From positions 314,413 to 378,412 of the forward strand of contig VWZS01000839.1 of assembly GCA_013397075.1 (NCBI GenBank): DNA of 64,000 nt, written 5' to 3'. Below, in pieces: positions 47,071-59,650 of this stretch. The notes under the pieces are model-generated. The model did no database searches. It was given only the letters and a program-made list of their open reading frames with translations, and had not been told where the DNA came from. Position numbers and translations under genes: made by a program. Positions within the stretch are counted from its first letter, which is position 1; each line of letters begins with the position of its first letter. This DNA is from Rhabdornis inornatus. Lineage: Eukaryota; Chordata; Aves; Passeriformes; Rhabdornithidae.

Positions 47071-47205
47071 GAGTAAGGTTTTCTGCATGATTTAAAAGTT
47101 GGAACTAGGGAAACAAATTGACAGGGCTTCTCTGTAGTTTGTAAATGCAAAGGTGATGATTCTGATGCTGTGTGCCGTGAAAAAACATCTTTTTAAGATT
47201 AAGAA

Positions 47206-47211
47206 AATAAA
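47206..47211 (+). terminator. Poly(A) signal AATAAA (candidate 2, better downstream element)
   Basis: Canonical hexamer followed within 25-80 bp by long T/GT-rich stretches (TCTTTTGTCTGCTTGTTTTT; TTGTGGCTTTTGTG), the expected downstream element. Confidence 0.55.
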
Positions 47212-47235
47212 CTCAAAATCAAAGGCTGCTTTAGC

Positions 47236-50200
47236 AATTGAGGTCTTTTGTCTGCTTGTTTTTCACACATTTTCTAAATTGTACATTTGTGGCTTTTGTG
47301 AATTCAGCAAGGTAAAATGTACAATGAAATACTAATTCCTGTGGAACAGACAGACCTTTAGCATGCACTCTTCAAAACTGTCCATTTCACTGACAGATTT
47401 ATGTCTTATTTAATTCTTCATACTCCTCAATGAAAAAAATACACTGTTATCTTCATAAAACAAGGATTTCACAGTCCTGAATTTTTAGGCTTTGATCACT
47501 GAACTGGAGGAAATTTAACTAGACTGCTGTTCAGTCAAGAACTTTTATGAGTGGTATAAGCCTTTGACTAAACATTGCACAAGACTGTCCTTTCCTAGAG
47601 GCTAACAAAGACGCCAGCCTCTGCTTGCTTCAGGGTTCTTATCTAAATCTTGCTGCAATTGCTTTAGAGGCTTCTCTGCTTGTGATTATAAAGGGGCTAT
47701 GGGCTGGGGGAGGTTGTCACCTTTTGTCACCCTTCTGTATCCCCACTTCTAGTAAGCCGGTCCAAAATTAGCTCTACATCAGCAGCTCATTCAACAAGGA
47801 CATGGCACTTCTGTTTACCTCTAGATAAATGTCTTACTAGCAGTACAAACATTTCTTTTGCTGTGTTACAGTAAAAGACAAACTCGACATGAAGAAGATA
47901 ATCATGTTCCAGTAGCTGCAGTTTCCAATTTCCTAGCGCTAACGACTGTAAATAGGATGGCTGGTGGCTGTCACAGACAGTCCCAGAAAGAAAAAAGCAG
48001 AGCACAACAACAGCAGCTCTGATGCAACACAGGGAAGAGGGAACTTTTGCATGCAAATAAAAGAATGTTTTATTTTTAAACATCTCACCCAAATGCCAGG
48101 GTATAAGGCTCAAATTCAACAAGCGATATAAACATGTAGCTTCTTGATGAAAAACGTAAGACTAAAAAGCTCATGTGCTTGGACCTCACAGACAGCCTAC
48201 TCCCTGATGCTAAATGGGAAAAACACTGCATGACAGATGCATGCACTTTTAAAGGAAAAATCAGTTCTGGCATGCTCTGTCTTTGCACCTGACCAGTCCT
48301 GTTCAGGCCAGCCTTGCTGAAAAGTCCGGAATCTCTCCTGCAGTATAGGAGACTGGTGTTTGCTCCATGAGGTCACTGACTGAGCTGCTGTCCCTGCTCT
48401 ACACAGCCCTGAGCTTCTCTGCTTGAAACTCCACCTATTGCAATCCTGACTTACGTCACTTTATACCTGTCTGTGTGGTCTCATACAATAAATGGTTCAT
48501 AAGTTATTTCCTAGAAACATTAAAGCTTCAGTGCAGACTTTATGTCACTACCACTTGGTACAAAGAAAATGGTTTTGGTACAGTCTGCACAGAAGAGAAG
48601 GGAAATCTAATTCTTACAGCTCTGGCCATCACAAGAATGAGGCTTCTTTGTACAGAATGAAAGCCTAAAGTAACTATTCTGGCAGAGATTAATTATCTTT
48701 AGTTCAGCAAACTGCTTGGGAATAGGTACAACATGTGGAAGAGAGGGAAGACCAAATGGCACAACAAGGAAATCCTAGTAAGGTCAAAAATTTGTAACTC
48801 CTTTGCCACATTAGCCCTTTTCAGTGGTATGGAAACCATGCCTTTAGCTGGGATTCCTCAAAAGAGGCTGGTCACGTTATACAACTCCAGTTTTTCCTGA
48901 ATAGAAGAAGATCCTCATTGCTACTGCTGAATTTGAGAGAGGAGGTGAATCACTCATTTCTTGCATTATCCTTCATGTCCAGGGTCCAGGAGTCCTGGGC
49001 TGCCTAATGGCAACCATGAAAGCTGTAGTGGCACTTATTTGTTTGCCAGCTGCTGTTCTGTGCTGGAGAGAAAGACAGAACAGTCTATATTGGCTTCCCA
49101 TAGAGGCTTGAACAAATTTCAAATGTTTCCAGTATTTCAGCAAGAGAGAAAGGGAGAGAAATTCCCCCACGCCTTAGGCTAGACACTTCCATTCCCAGAA
49201 AGGAAGCAATCAGACTTCTGGTTTTCCTGTTCAGCAGTGCTTTATTAAGGCAGCATGAACAAAGCTGAATAATGAACAATTTCTGATTGAAGGTAACAAT
49301 GTCTTTCAAATTTAATTCCTTTTAAAAATGTAGAATTTCAGGTACAGTCACTTGTTACCACACACGTTACCACTGTCTACACCATACATTTGTGTGACAG
49401 AAGACAGGTGCTAGGTGAATTTTTCCTATCATTTATCCCTTTTTTCCTCATCTACTTCTATGAATTAATGTTTTTTTCTGGGGGTCTGCAACCCAAGAAA
49501 GGCTTTTTCAGGAAAGGAAAGCAAATCCAATTGCCTGTTCAAATGTAAGAATAGAATACAATTCTTACCTGAACAGAGACAGTCATAGGAGCTGGTAATC
49601 TGAGTTAAGATCCAGGTCACTTTTCTAATGTGTTTCTTCTGTAGATTGGCAATAAGGAAGGAGTTTGTGATTTACCAAATATAGATCTTTCAAAAATTAA
49701 TGCACATAGAAAGCATTAAAAATTATTCTCAGAAATGTTCCTACCAGAAAGTATTCTTATCTTTTGAGTTTGGTTGCCAAATTCTACAGTAAAGGAACAA
49801 ATTAAGGTGAAGTATTTCACCTTCAATGGAGAGCAGACTGTTGACTGCAGCATACTGCATGAAAGATAACAAATGAACCAATACCTACTTAAGCTACTCT
49901 GACCTCTTGCTCAGACCTTTCCTGGAAGATAATGGCAGGAGAGACAATAAAAGACTAACATTGTTGATTAGCAATTGCCAAGAAATGTCTGGTCGGTAGG
50001 TCATGACAGAGATTTTTTTCCCCTCTGTCTAGTGATTAAATAATCTTGCCACATTCTTCTCTGACACTAGTTGAGTGTTTATTCATAGAGTGTGAAGTAT
50101 TCAGGTGTCTGGGGAGTTCATCTTGGCACAGGGAGCTGAGAAAATATATACACATAAAGGACATATTTTCTGAACAAAACAAAATTTATCTCTTCACCAG

Positions 50201-51175
50201 CATAGGCTCTACATTCCTTATACAATTTTTACAATTTCAAAATGCTTTTAAAAGCAGTCTTTATTCCAGTGGACCATTTCCTTATACATTGATACTGAAT
50301 GGACTGGTCCACTCTTCCAGTAAACTGTACAGGTGATTAGCCTTAGCCCATTATTTAAAATGGAAAAATATTCACATGTAAAACAAAGGATCACCTACCA
50401 CTCTGATGATCTTTCAAAGGCTGTTCTATTGATGAGCAGAGTATCTGATGAGCAGGCTAATTTTCTTGTATAAATACCTACAGAGGAAGCTATATCCTGT
50501 AAAATTCAGTCCTAATAAAGCATTTTAAAAACCTCTACCACTGCCTAAGGTGGAGGTCTCTGTCCCCTCACCACTTAATGGACTCTATTCTGCTACCATC
50601 ACCAAAGGATTATCTGCATAATCCATATATTTTTCCACTAGAAAACTCCAGAAGCATCATAGCTACCACTTTGGGACGTAAAAGCATATCAACTTTTCAA
50701 ACAATTATAAGAGGGCTTTAAGACCTCATGTGATCATACTGTCATCATGGCTCATCACATCTCTTCCTCTGCATCGGCATCTTCGTAATGATTTAGGAGA
50801 AATATTTCAAGCATACATTATTTACCTTTGTACTTTAAAGGTAGAAATCTTTTTCTCCTCATTTTCATATGGTTTTCTGAGGATTCAAAGAATCATAGGA
50901 AATTCCTTATATTCTGAGATTTTTCTGTGCTGGCTCTATTTGTGCAAAAGCTCACCATTATAATGGAGGCATTTCAGACCAGTTTGTCCGGTGTCCAACC
51001 TCAGAGCCACCTCAGACCAAGGGCACAGAGGACTACTTGATGCAAAGCAGCTGACACAGAAACAAAAAATTAACCCCATGCCGGTCAGGATTCTAAAGTC
51101 CAACTTTTCCTCACAGACAGTCAACACTGACATGGGCCTGCCTGATGCAGCTGCTACTCAGCTTAATAAGGTCAC
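47236..51175. other. Intergenic, nothing recognised
   Basis: Downstream flank of ANKRD55. No exon with homology, repeat or RNA gene recognised. Short open frames only. Confidence 0.6.
48056..48061 (+). terminator. Poly(A) signal AATAAA (distal candidate)
   Basis: Hexamer in CAAATAAAAGAATG followed by TTTTATTTTTAAAC. It could serve a longer 3' UTR; no direct evidence for use. Confidence 0.25.
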
Positions 51176-51230
51176 ACAATCACAGAATCACTGAATGGTC
51201 AGGTTGGAAAGGATGACCATGGGTCATCTG
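51176..51230 (-). mobile_element. CR1 LINE 3'-end fragment, left half (split by LTR)
   Basis: TCACACAATCACAGAATCAC, followed by GGTTGGAAAGGATGACC and GGGTCATCTG, is the reverse complement of a CR1 3' end. It breaks at the LTR target duplication and resumes at 51632. Confidence 0.82.
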
Positions 51231-51631
51231 TGTGGACAGAGACACCTAGGGAGCTGCAAAATTACAGCTCGAGAATCTTTTCTCTCAAGCCTGAATCCTT
51301 CTTGCTTCGCAGGCTGATAAGCTGATGTTAGCTGCAGACAGAAAGGAAATTTCCCAAGGTGATAAATGGTCAAAAACAACTTAGAATCTGATGAAAAACA
51401 GAGTGCTAGTCATAATAAAGATTAACACCTGTTGTTTTTCCCATGGGATACATCCTGAGGCCTGGTCTCCTGGATGTTTATCCCAATTAGCCAATGAGCT
51501 ACTGTCCTGTTCTAGTCTCTCGTGACATGCTGTAAATACAAGCTCTCTGCTCAATAAAGTTGGCCTTTTTTCCCTAAAAAGGTCCATGTGTGTTGTTGCT
51601 CCTTTTCCCTCTCTCTAGGACTGAAACCACA
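51231..51631 (+). mobile_element. Solo LTR of an endogenous retrovirus (ERVK-like), perfect 6-bp target duplication, inside a CR1
   Basis: It starts TGTGGACAGAGACACC and ends GACTGAAACCACA. It is flanked by CATCTG at 51225-51230 and 51632-51637, and a six-base duplication fits class II (beta/ERVK-type) elements. AATAAA at 51553-51558 would be the LTR's own poly(A) signal; strand is taken from that signal and from the TG...CA ends. No viral genes remain. The flanks are two halves of one CR1 fragment. Confidence 0.88.
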
Positions 51632-51660
51632 CATCTGGTCCAGCATCTCTGCTCACTTAT
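51632..51660 (-). mobile_element. CR1 LINE fragment, right half (split by LTR)
   Basis: CATCTGGTCCAGCATCTCTG continues the CR1 reverse complement exactly where the left half stopped. The CR1 similarity fades after about 51660, the copy's truncated 5' side. Confidence 0.7.
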
Positions 51661-54044
51661 ATTGTACAGCCTTCTGTAGTTAAGTTTCCATTCCCATCTC
51701 ACTGTTTGTGATGCTTTGGGGTACTTGGCATCATGGTGTGACTTTCTGTGGCTCTGCAAACACTACAGTGTTTGCAAACCTGACCAGACTCAGGAGTATG
51801 TTCATACCTGTCTAAGAGTATTATTTGACTCTACACACGTGCCTTACTGCACCTTTGCACAGGTTTCTATGCTCAGTGTGTGGAATTCCATCCTTTGGAA
51901 GAAGAATGTGTCAGAGTTCCTTGTATCACACAGGAGCAGACTGAAACTGTCTGAATGCACTAACGCACAAAGAAAAGGCTTGGTCCAACTGTCCCAGTGT
52001 GTCTCAGTAGCCATCACCACCACTACAAAAGACCCCACAGTCATAGCCTTTCCTATCAAGATTACATCAGGAAGATTAGTTGATAAGAGTAGAACTGAGG
52101 AGAAGGATGAGGAGAAGCAGATCCCCTTCTCACACACAGTGCCACAAACTTCAGCTTGCCACCCGAGCTGAAAATAGCTTTGCATACACACTGAAGGCTG
52201 TGAAAGGAGACCTTCCTATAGTGCAAGAATAGTTGGCTGTACTTAATTGTATCTTTCACATAAGAAGTTGAGAGTAAATATAATCTGAGGAAGGAAAAAA
52301 TATAAAGGCTGACCAGAAATGCTGGTTATACAATACAGTTGTAAAGACTGCATTTTTGTTTTCTAAAATTCACCAAACTTGTAATATTTTTTAACTGATT
52401 ATTGCAATAGACTCTTAGAAGTAAGCAGAGATTTATTAGCAAGAACCAAATAATATTAGATAAACCAAATTGTTAAATAATTCTATGAACTCAGAGAAAG
52501 GCTCTGCCACTCTTCTGTCCAATTCTAGCACCCAAGAGATTTAAGTTTTTCAGATCTAGAGGTCTGGAGCTTCTTAAAAATTCATTCACTCTCCAGCCAT
52601 TGATCCAAAGAGACATCCTATGTAGGGAGTTTATCAGAAAGGAGTTAGATGCTTTTGAAAATTCTAATACTTGAAACTCTAAAAATATTTTTTGTGCTAT
52701 GACCTTTCCTGTTGCAGCATCTAATGTTTTTTCCACAGTTCACTATGTTGTGATCTTAAAATATTTTCCTCCCATTATTGATTTGAGTCATTTTTCATAA
52801 TGTCCTAGAAACTACAGACAGAAACCACTTGAAGTTTGTTATTGCATCTGTAGTTTTTCTCTCTCAGTTAAATATTTTGAAAAGATTGTTTTTCCTGTAA
52901 ATAAATTTGCCACCCTGTATTTTTTGGTAGATTTCAAGATATGTCTTGGGAAAACTGCCTCTGATTTCTCACTGCTTATGTTTCTCCATGAAACACAAAA
53001 TCACATCCAATAAGAGGGTTCATTAAAATTCATACACATGGTAATTTCCATGTAATGAGTTCTCAGGGGCATAGGCCAAGAAGAGCAATTTGAGCCCTTA
53101 CTGTGTTTTTATTGCCTTCTGTTCTGTTGGGGTTTTTTATGCCAGATAAATTTACATCAGGATTTTATTATTTTCACTACTGCATACATACCTAATGTAC
53201 AGTTAATCAAATACTGCATTTATAGGCACTTTAATAGCACAGCTAAAGCCTCTCCTATACTGTTCCTGAGGCAGACCTCATACTACTTAGTTTCAGAAAT
53301 GCAAAAATCAATGTGTCAGGACTTTCAGCAATATTACTCCTTTACTGGAGTAGTTTTTAATTCAGACACCACCTTCTTAACTGAGGCAATTGTTACACAC
53401 AACAGAAAGAAATACTTCTCCAAATTCTTTTTCACAAATAAAATTTCGTTTTATCTGTCAGATCTATCAGCACTAGTTTTCAATGTTATTTTTGTAAATA
53501 TAAGATCAGCACATGTCAGACAAAGGAAAAAGAACACTGTAAAACTGGCAGGAATCAGGGTAAGTTCTTTACGCAAATAAAAAAGACAAGTACCAGTTTG
53601 TGCATGCTTCTGGTGCTTTCTGGCAAGGTGGCAGACAGGAAAGTCTGCTTTCACAGAGGTTTTATTTCCCTCTCAGCTTTTATGTGATGATAGCAACTGG
53701 TTACTAAAATCCATAGAGATGTAGTAGCCAACTGGGAGATATTTTTATATGTTCTAGTGAAATTTAGCACTTAACAAAAAAGTAATCATTCCATCATGGC
53801 AAACTTCCCAGTAGGTTAGTAAACAGTACTAGCCCAGTGTCACATACGAAAAAACTAAAGCACTAGCAAAGTGATAAGGGCATGATGAGGTTGTCATGTT
53901 CTCATGTCCATTTGTACCAAATGGACAATTCTCACAGTAAAATCTAAATCACAAGTTTATTTTTCTTTAAATTGTCTTTAAGATTAAAAAGGCCAGTGCT
54001 TACAACTGGTTTCTGTTAGCCAAACCTAAATCATCAACTCAAAC
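51661..54044. other. Intergenic, nothing firm
   Basis: The open frame 51716-52171 (151 codons, beginning MGYLASWCDFLWLC) is the longest unexplained one downstream of the gene. It has no recognisable domain and no splice or promoter context, so it is not called as a gene. Confidence 0.55.
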
Positions 54045-54117
54045 CACAGAGGCCACTGGAAAGCTATAAGATGAGTTCAGTTCTTACTCATCTTATAGCT
54101 TTCCAGTGGCCTCTGTG
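54045..54117. repeat. Perfect 31-bp inverted repeat with 11-nt loop
   Basis: The left arm 54045-54075 (beginning CACAGAGGCCACTGG) is the exact reverse complement of the right arm 54087-54117 (ending CCAGTGGCCTCTGTG). The loop is 54076-54086. The 11-mer CAGTTCTTACT occurs at 54078-54088 and again at 54119-54129, and a second small hairpin (TGTCAG/CTGACA, 54116-54133) abuts it. Confidence 0.95.
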
Positions 54118-54952
54118 TCAGTTCTTACTGACACACTCTGCTTTAGGCAACAGGCTGATCTGAAAATTATCTTATGTTACTGTGCCAACCAAACGACATG
54201 AAAATAAAATCCACATTAGCCAACTCCCTTGTTTAATATTCTAACTCCATAATACAAGTTTATTAATGCAAATTTTGGGCTAAACACAACAATTGGGACA
54301 GTTGAAACTAACAAGTATTAATTGCTTCAAGTGAGGACTTAAACTATCCTAATTTAAAACATGAACATTTGTCTCTGCACTAGATACCAGTTGTTTATGG
54401 TTTTCTTTCAATACGGTCTTACACCAGTAGAAGCTTTAGTTGCCTCCTGGGCCATCTTCTCAACTCTGTCAAAACATCAATTCATATGCATTTCTGCAAC
54501 ATTACAATCTGTAAGAGCGTGATAAATTCTGCATTCCACACAACAGTTTGAGGGGGGGATATCTGTTGGTTGCTATGCATAACCATGTTGTATTATTTAA
54601 CTAAGTAGCAATACTACATTGGCGGCCAAGTTGATTTTTTTTATTCTAAACGTTTTTCAACAGAAAATTAAATCCCTCAGCTGACTGGGCCTTAGAGATG
54701 TCTGAGATTTCTGTCAAAATGTTCTCTAAATAGAGACCTTCAAAGAAACGCCACCACAGGTGTAAACTATTTCCTCTCAAGCATGTCTACCAACAATTTC
54801 AAACTTAGAGTTAGTCTGAAAAATTGTCTCTCAAGCTATTTTAAAATACATTTTCATAAGAGAAATCATGTCTCAGCTCAATAGAGAATTTTTACAGAGA
54901 AAAACATTCCAGAGAAGGGCCAAAGCTCAAAGAGAGATTAATATGCCTCCTG

Positions 54953-55673
54953 CCCTTGGGTCACAACAACCCCAGGCAGTGCCACAGGCTGGGACAGAGT
55001 GGCTGGAAAGGACCTGGGGGTGCTGGTGACAGCAGCTGAACATGAGCCAGGCTGTGCCCAGGTGGCCAAGAAGGCCAATGGCATCCTGGCCTGGATCAGC
55101 ACTAGTGTGGCCAGCAGGAGCAGGGCAGGGATTGTCCCCCTGTCCTGGGCACTGCTGAGGCCACACCTCGAGTGCTGTGTCCAGTTCTGGGCCCTCCCTG
55201 CAAGAAAGACACTGAGGGGCTGGAGTGAGTCCAGAGAAGGGAACGGAGCTGGGGCAGGGTCTGGAGCAGCAGTGCTGTGAGGAGCAGCTGAGGGAGCTGG
55301 GGCTGTTTATCCTGGACAAAAGGAGGCTCAGGGGAGACCTTATCACTCTCCATAACTGCCTGAACAGATGTTGTGTGAGAGTCAGCCCCCTCTCCAAAGT
55401 AACAAGTAACAAGCAATTGGACAAGAGGAAACAATTTCAAGTTGCACCACAGAATGTTTACGTTGCGTACTAAGAAAAATTTCTTCATGGAAAGAGCTGC
55501 CAAGCATTGGCCCAGGGAAGTGGCAGGTCACCACTCCTGAATGTTTAAAAGAAAACCTTGATGTCGTACTTCATGACATAGTTTAGTGGTGGACTTGGTA
55601 GTTCTGGGTCAATGGTTGGATTCAATGATCTTAGGGTCTTTTCCAACCTAAGCAATTCTGCAATTCTATGACA
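54953..55673 (+). mobile_element. CR1 LINE, end of ORF2 plus 3' UTR
   Basis: This is the longest CR1 in the window. It starts with a frame reading LGHNNPRQCHRLG, passes the CR1 reverse-transcriptase tail motifs LRPHLECCVQFWA and LGLFILDKRRLRGDLI (in two different frames, so it is frameshifted), and ends at the 3' terminus TTTTCCAACCTAAGCAATTC with the octamer-like tail TTCTGCAATTCTATGACA. It is 5' truncated. The open frames on both strands here are relics of the dead LINE or shadows of it. Confidence 0.93.
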
Positions 55674-58600
55674 TTTTTTATTAGATAACCACTTGGATTT
55701 CTTCAAGAAGATTTCTTCTGCATTTTGCAGGGGAGTATTCCTTTATTCTGTTTATGGGTGACTCCTGAAAGCTGGAGCACTGATCCTCCAGCTGTTATCT
55801 GCATGGTAGGATGAAGAGTAGTAAGGCCACAATGCCAACAACACAGAATAATAGTGATGTACTATTGGAAATTGAAACGTGAACTCAGTAAAACAACCAT
55901 GTCACAACATCAAGCACCTGCAATTAGTTGCAGTGTGGTGTACCACCTCACTGTAATGACATGCATTTGTTCAGGCATTATATTTTTGGACTAAAACTTT
56001 CAGTTTGTCATTTTTAAACTGATTACCCAATCTTCCTGGGCAGATCTCCCAGAGTGAGTAGTTTTGTCTGTACAATGACTAAGAAAACACTGAATATGAA
56101 TACCTGATGATGTAAGGTAGTTGGGTGTGGTTTTGGTTTATTCTGTTTTTAATGGTAAAGGAGTGTCAGCTGAATGTTGAAGTTCTTGGAAAACACAAAT
56201 AGCTGTCTCAGATCACCAGTTAATTTCTGCTGTGTACTCTGAAAAAAAGTCACTGTCTTTATAAAAATGGTATCTCACATTCACTTATTTTAGTGGTGTT
56301 TTCAATGGATTACATTAACTTAAAACCAGAACTTGCTTCCTGAAGCTTACTCTTCCCATCCCAACCTCTGCAAAGAGGAAACTGTAGGGCCTAGCTCAAC
56401 AGAATAGAGCAGCAGAGCAACAAAAAGGATCTCAGTGTGTTGAGCTCTAAGTCCCAGGTGTCCATACAGAAGCATGCTGGAAACTTCTTGCAAGGGGGAA
56501 GAAAGGAAGGTAGGAACTGAGAAACAACAACATGATTCCAAGGTGCCCTGTTTCCAAGGTGATCCTCACAATGTGATTTGAGTTAAATTAAGAATTTTCA
56601 GGGAGGGAGGTATTCACAGTAGCTACGAGAACAACTATTGCATCGATCCTAAGTGACTAGCAAATAAATCTGAATAAGATAGATGAGAGGTAAGCAGCAT
56701 CATCTCTGACTTGGTATGATTATTTTTCATTATCAGTAGGGTTATGCTTCCTACATACAAAGAAATAAGTACTAGAATCAAGTTTCTGTATTCAAAAATG
56801 GGAATCTTCTTCCCAGACAGAGCCAGAGAAGCTTATTGTTCCTCTTCCCACTGTCATCCTAAGAATCCCTCTTCTGGTGGATTCCTGGCCACCTTCTGCT
56901 GTGATCATGTACTGGTTTTCATACCACCTGTTCATACTGGCCAGCACCAATGTAGCTGGCTCATACACCACCTCAGGAGTGTTTTCTATATTCACCCAAG
57001 CTGTTCAGCATCATACACCTATGCCATAAAGTGCCAGGACTGTGCTAACAGTTTTGACTTTCTGGGAATACTTAGCCAGTTTAAATTAACGTCTCACCAG
57101 GGAGTACATTTAATAGTGTCTAGCAGAAGTTTAGGAAAGTAAGCAATAAATATGTTTATGAAAGAGCTCAATGTCCAGAGCAGCAGGGCACATGACAGTA
57201 ATCTGTACTGTGATTTAAAAAAGAGCAACCATTTAGGGTGTGGTTCATGTGGTTGGCTTACACAGAAAAAAAAGGCGTATTCCATTATGCAAAATATTCT
57301 TTCACCCTGCAGTCAGCATAACTGGAAATAGAGCTTGCAGCAGAAGCCAGCATTGTCTCAGACTGCATTCATCCTCTCCCAAGCTGCAGGCAAATCTTTT
57401 GCTATTCATTCTTGTTCCATTAGACTCCAATTGCACTAAAGTGCATCTTTAATACAGATGTGACTACTTATTTAACTGTTTGTAATTTATTCCCTCGTAT
57501 CAAAGTAGCACCTAGGCATTCCAGAGAAGATTTAACCCACTGCGCTTCTTACTCTGCAAATATGTTACAAGAAATGGACCCTGTAATCCTCAAACTTATA
57601 ACTGAAATACGCAGGCTACACAGACGGTAAAAAAGAAACTGTTTCGGTCAAGGTGGTACAGCAAAGATATCTTAGTTGGTTTCTTGATTCAGCCATACAC
57701 GATGCCCATTTGCAGTTAATTACTCAAAAACAAATTGAGTGGTATTCTCAAGTCATCTATTAATCAGTCACTCTGGTTATCTGACACATAGAATCCTTGT
57801 AGTGCTGACAAGCCCTTTTGAACAGTCACTGTTTCACCCTAGGAGGGGGCTGCATTTTAGCAGTGGATAAAGCATAATTACCACATACATATGATTCCTT
57901 TATTAGCTATTAACTATTTTTAAATTAATGGTAACAGCCTGTGCTCCTTCAAACATGTCAGCAATGTGAGTAAACTAAGAAAGACACTCTTTTAGCTCCA
58001 TTCTTTTGAAGAACCTTTTAAAGAGTGCTCTTTAGTCTTCCTGTAAAGCGTCTCTCACTCTTCACCTCATTCCTGTTACTATTTTTAGAAGCCAGATGAG
58101 ATGTAAACATATTGTCTAAAATGGGAGATTGCAAGGCCAATTGAAAAGTACAGCTGTTGGAATTCTTGCATATGCTAGTGTAAAAAGATGCAGAGGAACA
58201 TGGGGCCAGTCAAAATCAAGCAGTGACTTAGCTTCAGATGTTCCAGTCAATTCTAAAACAATGTTTATAGAGCTCTGGGACACAACTGCACTGCAAAATA
58301 TACCAGTAGGTAAGTGCAGCAGGACTTTCAGAACCTTTATGTCTCATGTCATAAGAGCCTCAAGATATATTTTGTATAAATTCTTCATGTTTTGTTAGTA
58401 ATTTAAAACATTTTTTAGAATTTTACAATCCTTTTTAAGGTTTATTTACACTCCTGAGGTGAAGAATAAAATGAAATATATGCTAGACCTGTTTGCTGCA
58501 ATGCTTATATGAGTGTTTCTCTTAGAGAAGAACATTACAAGAAGAGGAAATGCTGTAATCAGCATGCACAAGCTTTGAATGATTTATACAGAAAGTGAAA

Positions 58601-59624
58601 ATAGAAATACAAATATCTTTCTCCCCAAATATTTCTTGGCTTCTTTAAAAGAAAGTTCAATTTGTGTCTGAACAGTATTTCCATTGTAGTTCAAATGTTT
58701 ATTTTTTTTTTAAATCACAAAAAATATATATTTATGTTCCCTAGTGCTTTAGAAAAAAAAAAAAGTTTGTCTGTCATAGGGTTTGAGGCTTAAGGCCAGG
58801 TATAAAGTGTGGCAGCTGTTCAACAACGATTTGAGGTGAATTGTAGACAAAAGTACTTTCATACATGGAAATTCACTCCTCCCATTTCAAACAAGAAAAG
58901 TAGGCAAGATGCCAGGAGCTACAGGCTATGAGCATGTTTTGAAGGGGGAATTCACCTGCCAAATCATGAGCTCGTTGACCACTGCACGACTTTCTACACC
59001 CACTCTTCCAGAATACACTCTGACACAGCTGCTGCCTGTGTTGCAGCCTGGAAAGATAAGAAACCGTAACCTACTCCCATGATCCCTCCCTGGACTTTTC
59101 CCCTCAGTGTTACTTGTAAGTGTGTTCTGTGTCCTGCATAATAATTTTTTTTATTCATACAGACTCCTATCATGCAGCCACACTGTCCACAGCCTTTCTT
59201 AACGTACGATTGAAAAGTTTCAGAAACCTCTATGACAGCTTTCTAAACTACACTGACTTCAGTAAATTCATAACTGATTTAAGGCCTGATTTAGATGAAT
59301 CAGCAGATGAATGAAATGGGAATTGGGAATACCAATTCTTGCTACCAATAATTATTTAACCACAAAGTTTAGATCAATGTTTCTATTTCATTTCTTATCT
59401 TTATTTCCTGGGCTTGGAATTGAATTGTTTCAGTGGAAATGTAGCAGTCAGTCTGCTGCAAATACTGTCTAGGTAAAACTTGAGAGTCAGACACAAAATA
59501 TCCAAGTGTAAAGCACCAACTTCTCTTCTTTCTGACAACGCATTACACAGGTGGAGTAAAGCACCATCCTCATTACCCTTAAAACTAAACCACATCAGCA
59601 TAACTTCACCCTAGCTTCACTGGT

Positions 59625-59650
59625 TTCCCAACACCGCTAAGTGTTGGGAA
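59625..59650. repeat. 10-bp inverted repeat, 6-nt loop
   Basis: TTCCCAACAC (59625-59634) and GTGTTGGGAA (59641-59650). In the downstream flank. Confidence 0.75.

Larger units (their letters stand above)
46754..47235 (+). other. ANKRD55: ANKRD55 3' UTR (probable)
   Basis: Follows the stop codon. It is A+T rich, with a short GTGTGTGTATATATATATG repeat at about 46908-46926. The most likely end lies just past the AATAAA at 47206. Alternatively it ends after 47065, or runs to about 48.1 kb. Confidence 0.6.

Noticed and set aside
51716..52191. 151-codon + ORF with a 115-codon - ORF over it
   Set aside because: Long for noncoding sequence, but no recognisable domain, no good start context and no exon signals.
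54927..55503. Overlapping ORFs of 165, 133, 93 and 82 codons
   Set aside because: They lie in the CR1 copy. The + frames are broken LINE ORF2 and the - frames are shadows.
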